Shown: in pieces, positions 44,690-53,874 of the stretch
How positions within the stretch are numbered: the first letter of the stretch is position 1
Layout of the letters: every line of letters begins with the position of its first letter
Source: an uncultured Alphaproteobacteria bacterium
GTDB lineage: Bacteria; Pseudomonadota; Alphaproteobacteria; HIMB59; GCA-002718135
NCBI GenBank assembly: GCA_902612805.1
Contig: CACMEY010000006.1
Span: 1-64,000 of the forward strand
Reading direction: 5' to 3'
Length of the DNA stretch: 64,000 bases
Translations under genes and position numbers: made by a program
Notes under the pieces: generated by a model
The model's input: only the letters and a program-made list of their open reading frames with translations
What the model was told of the DNA's origin: nothing
Databases searched by the model: none

Positions 44690-45013
44690 TTAGAATGGAA
44701 GTTTCATTCCAGGAGGTAATGGTAGGCCACCTGTGAGATTTTTCATTTCTTCTTGAGCTGCTGCTTCTCCTTTTTCTTTGGCATCATTTATTGCAGCTAC
44801 AATCAGATCTTCAAGTATTTCTTTCTCATCTTGTTTAATCAAGCTATCATCAATTGAAATTCTTTTGAAAATACCTTTTGCTGTAGCTGTTACTTTAATA
44901 AGACCTCCTCCGGAACTACCTTCAACTTCAATATCATTTAATTTATTCTGTGCTTCAGCCATTTTCTTTTGCAACTGTTGAGCTTGCTTCATCATATTAC
45001 CTAAATTGACCAT
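44690..45013 (-). CDS. ybaB: YbaB/EbfC nucleoid-associated protein
   Basis: 107-residue DNA-binding protein between dnaX and recR. An N-terminal helix (NMMKQAQQLQKKMAEAQNKL) and the beta segment GGGLIKVTATAKGIFKRISIDDSL give the YbaB fold, with a C-terminal GLPLPPGMKLPF. A clear AGGAGA ribosome-binding site precedes the ATG, which shares its first base with the dnaX stop codon. Confidence 0.95.
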   Translation of the reverse strand: MVNLGNMMKQAQQLQKKMAEAQNKLNDIEVEGSSGGGLIKVTATAKGIFKRISIDDSLIKQDEKEILEDLIVAAINDAKEKGEAAAQEEMKNLTGGLPLPPGMKLPF

Positions 45014-46701
45014 TATTTCTCCTTTTTCATCTTTGGTTGATTTATATCTGTGTCATCATCATTTATTTCACCTAATTCTGTAATAGCGTGAATTTTACTT
45101 TCAGGAAATTCTTTTAATATTTTTTTTACTTCTGGATGATTTTTCATTATTTCAATTTCTTTTTGTTGGTTTATAACATCTTCATCGTGCAAACTTTTTC
45201 CAAGATTGCTTGTAGATGAATGTATCTGCCATATTCTTCCAGTCCATTTAGAGATTAATTTTGCAACATTTCTATTGAAGCCAGTGTCATTAATTTGAGA
45301 TGTGTTTAGGGTAACTTCTCCTTCTTTAAAAGAGACTAACTGCACATCATTGTATAACTTAGTGTGAAGTAATCCTTCTCTATTTTTAAAAAACATATCG
45401 ACAAAATGTCTAAAGTCTTTAACATATTTTATGTTTACATTTTCTTTTGGAGAAATTTCTTTTTTATTTTCATTAAAGTTTAGAATTTTATTACTTTCAC
45501 TAGCTTCATTTTGTAGTTCAAGATTTTTTTCTAAAGGTTCTTTTTTTACTACTTCTTTATCCATTTTTTTAATTAGATCTTCTGGACTAGGTCCATCATG
45601 CAAATAAATAATTCTTAAAATAATCATTTCTCCATGTTGGTATAAATGAGAACTATTTTGTAATTCTTGATAACCTTTAAATAAAATTTGCCATATAATA
45701 TTAAGATTATTTAATGTCATTTTTGATGACAATTCAGATCCTTTATTTCTTTCAAATTCAGGAATATAAATATCATCTTTTAAATCTGGTGCTATCTTCA
45801 TTTGAACAAGGAAATGTACTACGTTTAATAGTTCATCAAATATCATTGGTATATCTGCACCTAATTCATACAATTCTTTATACTTGTTAATTGCACCAAG
45901 CGCATCTCCTTCTAAAATAATTTCAACTAAGTTAAATATTTTTTCTCTATCAGCTAGTCCAAGCATGCTTATTACAGTTTGCGAGTCAACTTTTTCATTT
46001 GGGCTAGTTATTGCTTGATCTAATAAACTAAGGCCATCTCTTACAGATCCATCTGCCGATCTAACAATTAACGAAATAGCGTCTAAATCAATATCAATAT
46101 TTTCTAGTTTGGAAATTTTTAATAAATGATCTGATAAAATTTTATTCTCTATTCTATGTAAATCAAATCTCTGACACCTAGATAAAACAGTTATTGGTAC
46201 TTTTTTAATTTCTGTTGTGGCAAAAATAAACTTAACATGTTCTGGTGGTTCTTCTAAAGTTTTAAGAAGAGCATTGAATGCACTTTTTGAAAGCATATGA
46301 ACTTCATCAATTATAAATATTTTATAATCACAAATAACAGGTTTATATTTTACATTATCAATTATCTCTCTAATGTCATCAACACCAGTATTTGATGCTG
46401 CATCAATCTCAATAACATCAAGATTACTGTCTGAAGTTGTTGATTTACATGAATCACAAGTTCCACATGGTTCACAATTTTTTTTATCTCTATTCTTACA
46501 ATTAATACTCATCGCTATAAGTCTAGCAGTGGTGGTTTTTCCAACACCTCTGACACCTGTTAGAATATATGCGTGAGCTAGCCGGTCATTATTAATAGCG
46601 TTTGATAGAATTTTTACTAATAATTTTTGACCAATTAAATCTTCAAATTTTTGAGGTCTGTATTTTCTAGCTAAAACTTTATATTTTTTTTCTTCTGTCA
46701 T
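45013..46701 (-). CDS. dnaX: DNA polymerase III subunit gamma/tau
   Basis: Clamp-loader ATPase. The start is placed at ATG 46701 (MTEEKKYKVLARKYRPQKFEDLIGQ), giving 562 residues. The upstream in-frame ATG at 46734 would run into the SRP RNA gene and adds no conserved sequence. Seen: Walker A GVRGVGKTTTARLIA, a zinc cluster (CEPCGTCDSC), FIIDEVHMLSKSAFNALLKTLEEPPEHVKFIFATTE, and the tau tail with a coil-rich low-complexity stretch (residues about 390-440). No programmed-frameshift slippery site was obvious. Confidence 0.95.
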   Translation of the reverse strand: MTEEKKYKVLARKYRPQKFEDLIGQKLLVKILSNAINNDRLAHAYILTGVRGVGKTTTARLIAMSINCKNRDKKNCEPCGTCDSCKSTTSDSNLDVIEIDAASNTGVDDIREIIDNVKYKPVICDYKIFIIDEVHMLSKSAFNALLKTLEEPPEHVKFIFATTEIKKVPITVLSRCQRFDLHRIENKILSDHLLKISKLENIDIDLDAISLIVRSADGSVRDGLSLLDQAITSPNEKVDSQTVISMLGLADREKIFNLVEIILEGDALGAINKYKELYELGADIPMIFDELLNVVHFLVQMKIAPDLKDDIYIPEFERNKGSELSSKMTLNNLNIIWQILFKGYQELQNSSHLYQHGEMIILRIIYLHDGPSPEDLIKKMDKEVVKKEPLEKNLELQNEASESNKILNFNENKKEISPKENVNIKYVKDFRHFVDMFFKNREGLLHTKLYNDVQLVSFKEGEVTLNTSQINDTGFNRNVAKLISKWTGRIWQIHSSTSNLGKSLHDEDVINQQKEIEIMKNHPEVKKILKEFPESKIHAITELGEINDDDTDINQPKMKKEK

Positions 46702-46711
46702 TATAATTAAT

Positions 46712-46800
46712 GGGAGGAGTTGAGACCCAAACAAGATTGTTACAGCTGCTTCTTTTCAGATCTGACTGGATTAGCAATTTATTTGCCCTCAATCCTCCCT
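46712..46800 (-). ncRNA. ffs: Signal recognition particle (4.5S-type) RNA
   Basis: On the minus strand, GGGAGGATTGAG at the 5' end pairs with CTCAACTCCTCCC at the 3' end (12 pairs around one mismatch). The apical part carries the universal SRP domain IV core: CAGTCAGATCTGAAAAGAAGCAGC, comparable to GGTCAGGTCCGGAAGGAAGCAGCC of E. coli. The gene directly precedes dnaX (10 bp), the usual alphaproteobacterial position. A TATATT at 46806-46811 (minus strand) is a candidate -10. Ends are accurate to a few bases. Confidence 0.93.
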
Positions 46801-46853
46801 GTAGCAATATAACATTAATGTAAATGAAATATAAATAGACTTTTTAAAAAATT

Positions 46854-47696
46854 CTATTTTTTCCTGAATGAAGATTTCTCATATACTCCAAGGATTTCTA
46901 TCTTCTTACAAAAAAATTTCATCTCTTCTAATGCTAATTTTACAGATGTATTTTCAGGATGTCCCTCAAAATCTATATAAAATTGTGCAACATCAAAACC
47001 CTGTGGGTGAATGTAACTCTCAAGCTTAGTTATATTAACTCCATTACTAGCAAATCCACCAAGACATTTGTACAAAACTGCTGGGATACTTCTAACTGTA
47101 AATACTAGTGTTGTAAGAATGTCCTTTGTTTCTGGATTCATATCTAATAACTTTTTTTGCATAACAAGAAATCGAGTTACGTTATTTTGAGTATCTTGGA
47201 AATTTTTTTCCAATATATCAAGATTATATATATTAGCAGCAAGTTCAGATGCGATAGCTCCATCTTCAATACTATTTAACTCTGAAATTAATTTAGCGGA
47301 TCCAGCTGTATCTGCTTCAACAATCATTTGCTTATCTAATTTTAAAATTTTGTTTCGACATTGTGCTATTCCCTGTTCATGACTTCTTATTCTTTTAATA
47401 TCTGAGATTTTCGCACCTCTAATTCCAAGTAAATTATGATTTACTTCATGAAAATATTCATAAGTTATTTTCAAATCAGAGTCAGGTATCAATCTTTGAG
47501 TATCAGCTACTCTTCCTGCAAGAGAGTTTTCTATTGGAACCATTGCTGCTTCAGATTTTCCTGATCTAACATGTTCAAACATATCTTCAAAAGTTGCACA
47601 AGATATACTTGTTGCGTTTGGAAAAATATTTTTTCCAGCTTGTTCACTATAAGCACCATTTACTCCTTGAAATGAAAAACTATCAACTTTTATCAT
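46854..47696 (-). CDS. pheA: Prephenate dehydratase (monofunctional)
   Basis: Makes phenylpyruvate from prephenate for phenylalanine synthesis. 280 residues: the periplasmic-binding-like PDT domain has FQGVNGAYSEQAGK (about 8-21), VPIENSLAGRVADTQ (about 56-70) and NNVTRFLVM (catalytic TRF, about 171-179). The ACT domain follows with YKCLGGFASNGVNITKLESYIHPQGFDVAQFYIDFEGH (about 214-252). No chorismate mutase domain is fused. It overlaps kdsB by 14 bp. Confidence 0.94.
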   Translation of the reverse strand: MIKVDSFSFQGVNGAYSEQAGKNIFPNATSISCATFEDMFEHVRSGKSEAAMVPIENSLAGRVADTQRLIPDSDLKITYEYFHEVNHNLLGIRGAKISDIKRIRSHEQGIAQCRNKILKLDKQMIVEADTAGSAKLISELNSIEDGAIASELAANIYNLDILEKNFQDTQNNVTRFLVMQKKLLDMNPETKDILTTLVFTVRSIPAVLYKCLGGFASNGVNITKLESYIHPQGFDVAQFYIDFEGHPENTSVKLALEEMKFFCKKIEILGVYEKSSFRKK

Positions 47697-48417
47697 TGTG
47701 CTCTCTTATATTAGTTTCAATATTTATTAAATCCTCTTTTGTATCTACACTCATTGGAACTTCAGGAACATACGTAACTCCAATTGGAATGTTAGAATCC
47801 ATAGCTCTCATTTGTTCTAAGCTTAGATCTATTTCATTTTTTGATTTAGGTAGATTGATAAATGTATTAATTGAATCTGGAGTATAACTATAGATACCAA
47901 CATGATGGTATAGGTTTTTCTTTTCTGTCGTAACTTCTCTATAAAAACTTAACGCCTGGGCTATTTCATTTTTTTTAAAATCAACTTCAACTTTTGTTAC
48001 ATTGGGATTATTTAATTCATTATCATTTAAGTTTGTTGCAAGTGTACCAATAGTAAAATTTCTTTTTATTGGGTCAATGACTTTAAAAATATGTTCTGGA
48101 TTTATAAGAGGCATATCTCCTTGTAGATTGATTATTATATCAATGTCTTTGTTATTATTTATTTTTAAAAAAGCGGAGTGAACTCTGTCAGTTCCAGAAG
48201 GGAGATTTGGATCAGTCATAAGAGCTTTGCCTCCATTACTTACAATTAAATCATGAACTTCAATTTCAGAACAAGCAACAAACACTTCTCCTACATTTGA
48301 CTCTATTGCCTGTTGCCAAACTCGTTGTATCATTGGAATACCATCAATGAGCATTAATGGTTTACCTGGCAGTCTAGTAGACGCCATTCTTGAGGGTATA
48401 ATTACAACATTTTTCAT
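47683..48417 (-). CDS. kdsB: CMP-KDO synthetase
   Basis: Activates 3-deoxy-D-manno-octulosonate with CTP for lipopolysaccharide core synthesis, so the organism makes Kdo-containing LPS. 244 residues with IPSRMASTRLPGKPL (about 7-21), VACSEIEVHDLI, TGTDR-type PSGTDRVHSAF, and NLQGDMPLI (about 96-104). It is divergent from the cytochrome c gene and overlaps pheA. Confidence 0.94.
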   Translation of the reverse strand: MKNVVIIPSRMASTRLPGKPLMLIDGIPMIQRVWQQAIESNVGEVFVACSEIEVHDLIVSNGGKALMTDPNLPSGTDRVHSAFLKINNNKDIDIIINLQGDMPLINPEHIFKVIDPIKRNFTIGTLATNLNDNELNNPNVTKVEVDFKKNEIAQALSFYREVTTEKKNLYHHVGIYSYTPDSINTFINLPKSKNEIDLSLEQMRAMDSNIPIGVTYVPEVPMSVDTKEDLINIETNIREHNDKS

Positions 48418-48508
48418 AATTTATGCGACAATTAGGCAAGAGAATTTAAATTTCATACTTACGACAAATATATTCTTTCTTCTAAAAAATCTGTATATGT
48501 ACTTATAC

Positions 48509-49054
48509 ATGTCTGGGCTTGAAGTTAATAAAATTTTAGCATCTATTATATTAGCAGTCTTAATTGTTACCCTTATCGGGCATTTTGGAGATTTAGTCAT
48601 TGATATTGATCATGATGAAAAAAAAGAAACAGCTTATAAAATAGACGTTCCTGAGGATTCTACTGGCACTGGAGTAGTAGAAAAACAAGAAGAAATAATA
48701 GAGCCAATTTCAATGTTATTAGCAAGTGCTTCTCTTGATAATGGAGAAAAATTATTCAAAAAATGTGCTACGTGCCATAATTATGAAAAAGGTAGTGCAA
48801 ATAAAGTAGGTCCACACTTATGGAACATTATAAATAGACCAAAAGCAAATGTTGAAGGTTTTGCATACTCTAAAGCTTTAGCTGAATACGGTGGAGAATG
48901 GGGATATGAAGAATTAGCAGAATTTTTATATAAACCAAAAAAATATATAAAAGGTACAAAAATGAACTTTGCAGGTTTGAAAAAAGTAAAAGATAGAGCA
49001 GACTTAGTTTATTTCCTAAGAGAACACTCAGATAATCCAGCACCACTACCATAA
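48509..49054 (+). CDS. Membrane-anchored c-type cytochrome (CycM-like)
   Basis: 181-residue cytochrome from ATG 48509. The longer frame to 48347 overlaps kdsB antisense and is discarded. An uncleaved N-terminal helix (residues about 7-29) anchors an acidic linker and a class I cytochrome c domain with CATCHNYEKG (haem site, about residues 87-96). The domain continues with VGPHLWNIINRPKANVEGFAYSKAL and a Met ligand in YIKGTKMNFAGLKK. It probably carries electrons from bc1 (petABC) to a terminal oxidase, as CycM does in Rhizobiales. Confidence 0.92.
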   Translation: MSGLEVNKILASIILAVLIVTLIGHFGDLVIDIDHDEKKETAYKIDVPEDSTGTGVVEKQEEIIEPISMLLASASLDNGEKLFKKCATCHNYEKGSANKVGPHLWNIINRPKANVEGFAYSKALAEYGGEWGYEELAEFLYKPKKYIKGTKMNFAGLKKVKDRADLVYFLREHSDNPAPLP

Positions 49055-49063
49055 ACTAAAGTA

Positions 49064-49837
49064 ATGATCTTAGATACAGAAGAGTTTTCAAAATTTGCAA
49101 ACTCTTTAGCCGATGATGCATCTAAAACTTCAATGCATTATTTTAGAAACAAAATTGAAATAGAAATTAAAGATGATGAAAGTCCTGTAACTCTAGCAGA
49201 TAAAGAAACAGAACAGGTATTAAGAGAGAGAATAAGAAGAGAATATCCTGATCATGGAATTTTAGGTGAAGAGTATGAAAATGAAAAAATAGATGCTGAA
49301 TTTATATGGGTATTAGATCCTATAGATGGAACAAGAAGCTATATAGCCGGACATAAAGATTTTGGAAATTTAATTGCATTACTTCACAATAAAAAACCAG
49401 TTTTAGGAATTATTAATTGTCCAGCACACAATGAGCGATGGGTGGGAATAAAAAATCAACACACAAAATGTAATGGAATAGATGTTCAAACATCCTCAAT
49501 TAAACAAATCAAAAATGCCTATCTTTTTACATCTGGATTATATTTTGATGAGCCTCAGATTAGAAAAGGGTTAGAATTACTCAAAGAAAAATCAAGATGC
49601 TATAGACTTGGTGGTGATTGTTATATGTATGGGATGTTAGCCTCAGGTTTAATTGATATTGTTTTAGAAGATACATTAAAAGTGCATGATTATATGGCTC
49701 TTGTAAATGTAATTGAAGGAGCTGGTGGAGTAATTACGGATAAGTTTGGGCAAGATATATCGCTAGACTCAGATGGTAGTTTAGTTGCCTCCAGCTCAAG
49801 CTCTCTTCACGAGGAAATAATTAAATTAATAAACTAA
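49064..49837 (+). CDS. hisN: Inositol monophosphatase-family, HisN-type histidinol-phosphatase
   Basis: 257-residue Mg-dependent phosphatase. Motifs: DDESPVTLADKETEQVLRERI, GEEYENE, the metal site VLDPIDGTRSYIAGHKDFGNLIAL (residues about 86-109) and the C-terminal VHDYMALVNVIEGAGGVITD. The DPIDGTxSxxxG spacing is that of the HisN type. HisN would dephosphorylate histidinol phosphate; generic inositol phosphatase activity is possible. It follows the cytochrome c gene by 10 bp. Confidence 0.85.
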   Translation: MILDTEEFSKFANSLADDASKTSMHYFRNKIEIEIKDDESPVTLADKETEQVLRERIRREYPDHGILGEEYENEKIDAEFIWVLDPIDGTRSYIAGHKDFGNLIALLHNKKPVLGIINCPAHNERWVGIKNQHTKCNGIDVQTSSIKQIKNAYLFTSGLYFDEPQIRKGLELLKEKSRCYRLGGDCYMYGMLASGLIDIVLEDTLKVHDYMALVNVIEGAGGVITDKFGQDISLDSDGSLVASSSSSLHEEIIKLIN

Positions 49838-49878
49838 AATTTATTTTAATTTTTAATAATTAGACATATATTATAAGT

Positions 49879-51705
49879 ATGAAAATACTCACTTTGATCT
49901 TTACGTTTACTCTAATTTTTCAACTAAAAGCACAAGCAAATACTAATATATCTCATGCAATTGCAATGCATGGTGAGCCAAAATATTCAAACGATTTTGA
50001 AAATGTTGAATACATTAATCCAAATTCAATTAAAGGTGGTTCAATAGTAAGAAGTGCCATTGGAACCTATGACAGCTTCAATCCATTTATTTTAAAAGGT
50101 ACCTCGGCAGCTGGAATTGGAGCATTGTATGAAACGTTAACAACGGGATCTAGCGATGAAGCATTTACGGAATACGGATTATTAGCAGAAACGATTGAAT
50201 GGCCAGATGACAGATCTTGGGTTTCATTTACATTGAGAAACGAAGCATATTGGCACGATGGAAAAAAAATTACAGCTGACGATGTTGTATGGACATTTAA
50301 CACCCTGATGGAGAAAGGTCACCCATTTTATAAATACTACTATGGAGATGTAAAAGAAGTAATTAAAGAGCAAGAAAATAAAGTGAGATTTAATTTTACA
50401 ACAAACACGAATAAAGAATTAGTATTAATTGTTGGTCAATTACCTGTACTACCAAAACATTATTGGGAAAATAAAAACTTTGAAGAAACATCTCTAGAAA
50501 TACCAATTGGGAGTGGTCCATATAAAATTAAATCATTTGATAGTGGAAGATCAATTACTTACGAATTAGATCAAAATTATTGGGGTTTTGGTGCATCAAT
50601 ACCAATTAAAATTGGTAAAGACAACTTTGGTACAATTAGATACGATTATTACAAAGACAGAGGTATTGAAAGAGAAGCTTTTAAATCTGGTGAGATTGAT
50701 TTCTTCTCAGAAAATTCATCAAAAGAATGGGCAACTGCGTATGATATAAATGCTGTGAATGAAGGCTTAATTAAAAAAGAATTAATAAGTCATGAAAATC
50801 CACAAGGTATGCAAGGTTTTGCATTCAATATAAGAAAAGAAAAATTTAAAGATAGAAGAGTAAGAAAGGCTCTTTCTTATGCTTTTGACTTTGAATGGTC
50901 TAATAAAAATTTATTCTTTAATGCATATAAAAGAACAGATAGCTTTTTCGAAAATTCAGAACTTGCTTCCTCTGGTCTTCCTTCAAAAGAAGAATTAAAT
51001 TATTTGAATCCATATTTTGATGTACTTCCAAAAGAAATATTTACACAAGAATATACAAATCCAGTTACTGATGGTTCGGGTTATATGAGGATGCAATTGC
51101 AAGAAGCTTCAAAACTTCTAGAAGACTCTGGCTGGGAATTAGTTGATGGTAAACTTCTACAATCTAGTACAAATGAACCTTTTGAATTTGAAATCTTATT
51201 ACGATCGCCAGCTTTTGAGAGAATAGTTTTTCCATTCAAAGATAATCTAGAAAAATTGGGAATAATTGCTGAGGTAAGAACCATCGATAGTGCACAATAT
51301 CAAAAAAGAATGGAAACATTTGATTTTGATATGGTTGTGCAAACCTTTGGTCAATCTTTATCTCCAGGTAATGAGCAAAGAAATTTTTGGGGTTCTGATG
51401 CAGCGGATACTGATGGCTCTAGAAATGTTGTTGGTATAAAAAATTATGCTGTAGATGGGTTAATTGAAAGTCTAATTAATGCTAGTGATAGAGAAGAATT
51501 AATCACAATAACCAAAGCTTTAGATCGTGTTCTTTTATGGAATTACTATGTTATTCCACAATGGCATATCTCGTCATACAGAGTTCTATATTGGGATTTT
51601 TTTGATCAACCAAAAATCAAACCAAAATATTCTTTAGGCTTCGATACATGGTGGATTAATCAGAATAAATTTGAAACAATCCAATCAAATAGAACATCAA
51701 ACTAA
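49879..51705 (+). CDS. yejA: Peptide ABC transporter substrate-binding protein YejA
   Basis: 608-residue family-5 solute-binding protein with signal peptide (about residues 1-21). Seen: HAIAMHGEPKYSNDFENVEYINPNSIKGG, the YejA-type N-terminus; LRNEAYWHDGKKITADDVVWTFNTL; and a C-terminal KPKYSLGFDTWWINQ, all typical of the YejA/microcin C subgroup. It leads a complete yejABEF operon starting 41 bp after hisN. In E. coli the system imports microcin C-like peptides; in marine cells it likely scavenges peptides. Confidence 0.92.
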   Translation: MKILTLIFTFTLIFQLKAQANTNISHAIAMHGEPKYSNDFENVEYINPNSIKGGSIVRSAIGTYDSFNPFILKGTSAAGIGALYETLTTGSSDEAFTEYGLLAETIEWPDDRSWVSFTLRNEAYWHDGKKITADDVVWTFNTLMEKGHPFYKYYYGDVKEVIKEQENKVRFNFTTNTNKELVLIVGQLPVLPKHYWENKNFEETSLEIPIGSGPYKIKSFDSGRSITYELDQNYWGFGASIPIKIGKDNFGTIRYDYYKDRGIEREAFKSGEIDFFSENSSKEWATAYDINAVNEGLIKKELISHENPQGMQGFAFNIRKEKFKDRRVRKALSYAFDFEWSNKNLFFNAYKRTDSFFENSELASSGLPSKEELNYLNPYFDVLPKEIFTQEYTNPVTDGSGYMRMQLQEASKLLEDSGWELVDGKLLQSSTNEPFEFEILLRSPAFERIVFPFKDNLEKLGIIAEVRTIDSAQYQKRMETFDFDMVVQTFGQSLSPGNEQRNFWGSDAADTDGSRNVVGIKNYAVDGLIESLINASDREELITITKALDRVLLWNYYVIPQWHISSYRVLYWDFFDQPKIKPKYSLGFDTWWINQNKFETIQSNRTSN

Positions 51706-51744
51706 TTATTAAAGTTTATTAGAAATAATATAAAATAGCACAAT

Positions 51745-52845
51745 ATGGGTGCTTACTTAATCAAAAGACTTCTTTTAATTATCCCAACTCTTTTTGGGAT
51801 AATGATTATAAATTTTGCAATCATTCAAATTGTTCCTGGGGGACCAGTAGAACAAATGATTGCACAAATGACTGGCACAGCTGTTGAGTCAACAGCTCGA
51901 TTTTCTGGCGGTGGCGAGGGTGAAACTTTAGAGTTTAGTCAAGATAATTCTACATCAGTAAATGATAGTAAATATAGAGGAGCACAAGGTCTTGATCCAG
52001 AAATTATAAAGGAAATAGAAAAAATGTATGGAATGGATAAACCAGCGCACCAACGTTTCCTGAAAATGTTAAAAGATTATCTAACTTTTGATTTTGGAGA
52101 AAGTTTTTTTAGAGATCAAAAAGTTACTTCCATTGTTTTAGACAAAATGCCAGTTTCAATATCACTTGGTTTATGGACAACTTTATTAGTATATTTAATA
52201 TCTATACCTCTTGGTATAAGAAAAGCAATAAAGGATGGATCAAGGTTTGATATAGTTTCAAGTTCAATTGTAACTATTGGTTATGCAATACCAAATTTTT
52301 TATTTGCTGTAATACTAATTGTATTTTTTGCAGGAGGAAGGTTTTATGATATTTTTCCTCTACGAGGTTTATTTTCTGAAAATTTTGATGAGTTAACATT
52401 ATTTCAAAAAATAGTTGATTACTTCTGGCATTTAGCACTACCTTTAACAGCGATGCTTGTAAGTGGGTTTGCTGGATTAACTTTTTTAACAAAAAATTCA
52501 TTTCTTGATCAAGTAAATCAGCAATATGTAATTACTGCACGTTCTAAAGGCTTGGCTGAAAGAAAAGTTCTTTATGGTCATGTATTTAGAAATGCAATGT
52601 TAATAGTAATTGCAGGTTTCCCATCAGCGTTTATTGGAATTCTTTTTTCAAGTTCTCTGTTCATTGAAGTTATTTTTTCTTTAGATGGGCTGGGACTACT
52701 AGGATACGAAGCAGCTCTGACTAGAGATTATCCAATTATATTTGCAACACTTTATTTTTTCTCACTACTTGGTTTGGTTATGGGAATAATTGGTGATTTT
52801 ATGTACTCAGTTATTGATCCACGTATAGATTTTGAATCAAGATAA
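51745..52845 (+). CDS. yejB: Peptide ABC transporter permease YejB
   Basis: 366-residue inner-membrane permease with six helices. There is a long periplasmic insertion between helix 1 and the rest (residues about 36-90, Gly/Ser/acid-rich), as in YejB. The coupling motif [25 protein letters not shown] (about 265-289) and the C-terminal [13 protein letters not shown] are typical. It shares one base with yejE and is co-transcribed with it. Confidence 0.93.
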   Translation: MGAYLIKRLLLIIPTLFGIMIINFAIIQIVPGGPVEQMIAQMTGTAVESTARFSGGGEGETLEFSQDNSTSVNDSKYRGAQGLDPEIIKEIEKMYGMDKPAHQRFLKMLKDYLTFDFGESFFRDQKVTSIVLDKMPVSISLGLWTTLLVYLISIPLGIRKAIKDGSRFDIVSSSIVTIGYAIPNFLFAVILIVFFAGGRFYDIFPLRGLFSENFDELTLFQKIVDYFWHLALPLTAMLVSGFAGLTFLTKNSFLDQVNQQYVITARSKGLAERKVLYGHVFRNAMLIVIAGFPSAFIGILFSSSLFIEVIFSLDGLGLLGYEAALTRDYPIIFATLYFFSLLGLVMGIIGDFMYSVIDPRIDFESR

Positions 52846-53873
52846 TGATGAAATTATCAAAATTAAATCAAAGAAGACTGAATAATTTTAAGAACAACAA
52901 GAGAGGTTATTATTCTTTTTGGATATTTAGTTTTTTATTTATTATTTCTTTATTTGCTAATTTTATTGCTAATGAAAAACCCTTATTAGTTAAATATAAA
53001 TCAAACTTTTATTACCCAATATTTTCTTTCTATTCAGAAACAACATTTGGAGGAGATTTTGAAACAGAGGCAGATTATAAAGATCCATTTGTTAAAAATT
53101 TGATTGAGGAAAATGGATGGATGATTATGCCTATAATTCCGTATTCATATAATACAATAATTAGAGATTTATCTGCTCCAGCTCCTTCACCGCCGTCGAA
53201 TAAAAATTGGCTTGGTACTGATGATCAAGCAAGAGATGTTCTATCAAGATTAATTTATGGTTTTCGAATATCAATATTATTCGGATTTACTTTAACATTT
53301 TTTTCAATGATTATTGGAGTGTCTGCCGGCGCAATACAAGGTTATTTTGGCGGAAAGACAGATTTATTCTTCCAAAGATTTATGGAAGTTTGGTCAGCAA
53401 TACCAACCTTATATGTGTTAATAATTTTAGCTAGTGTAATTCAACCAAATTTTTGGTGGTTACTAATTATTTTATTACTCTTTAGTTGGATGGGCTATGT
53501 TGGCGTAGTTCGTGCAGAATTTTTAAGAGCAAGGAATTTTGACTATATAAGAGCAGCAAGAGCATTAGGAGTATCAAATACAAAAATTATTGTAAGACAC
53601 ATGTTACCTAATGCAACTATAGCTACTGTTACTTTTCTACCATTTAGTTTAAGTGCATCAGTCACAGCATTATCAGGTCTTGATTTTTTAGGTTTTGGGT
53701 TACCTCCAGGATCTGCATCTTTAGGTGAAATGGTTAATCAAGGAAGAAATAATTTACAAGCTCCTTGGCTTGGAATTACAAGTTTCTTAACTTTAGGTTT
53801 AATGTTAGGCCTTTTAGTTTTTGTTGGTGAAGCGATAAGAGACTCATTAGATCCAAGAAAGACTTTTAATTAA
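52845..53873 (+). CDS. yejE: Peptide ABC transporter permease YejE
   Basis: 342-residue permease, the partner of YejB. The N-terminal segment FKNNKRGYYSFWIFSFLFIISLFANFIANEKPLLV and the APAPSPPSNKNWLGTDDQARDVLSRLIYGFRIS region are the YejE hallmark. The EAA-like loop RAARALGVSNTKIIVRHMLPNA lies at about 230-251, and DPRKTF is near the end. The start may be ATG 52845 or the adjacent ATG 52848. Confidence 0.93.
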   Translation: MMKLSKLNQRRLNNFKNNKRGYYSFWIFSFLFIISLFANFIANEKPLLVKYKSNFYYPIFSFYSETTFGGDFETEADYKDPFVKNLIEENGWMIMPIIPYSYNTIIRDLSAPAPSPPSNKNWLGTDDQARDVLSRLIYGFRISILFGFTLTFFSMIIGVSAGAIQGYFGGKTDLFFQRFMEVWSAIPTLYVLIILASVIQPNFWWLLIILLLFSWMGYVGVVRAEFLRARNFDYIRAARALGVSNTKIIVRHMLPNATIATVTFLPFSLSASVTALSGLDFLGFGLPPGSASLGEMVNQGRNNLQAPWLGITSFLTLGLMLGLLVFVGEAIRDSLDPRKTFN

Positions 53874-53874
53874 A

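Noticed and set aside
46702-46734. Longer dnaX start at 46734
   Set aside because: The extension (11 residues) overlaps the 3' arm of the SRP RNA and has no conserved sequence. ATG at 46701 gives the normal DnaX N-terminus.
48347-48508. Longer N-terminus for the cytochrome c gene
   Set aside because: It lies antisense to the start of kdsB and through its promoter. The ATG at 48509 gives the expected membrane anchor.
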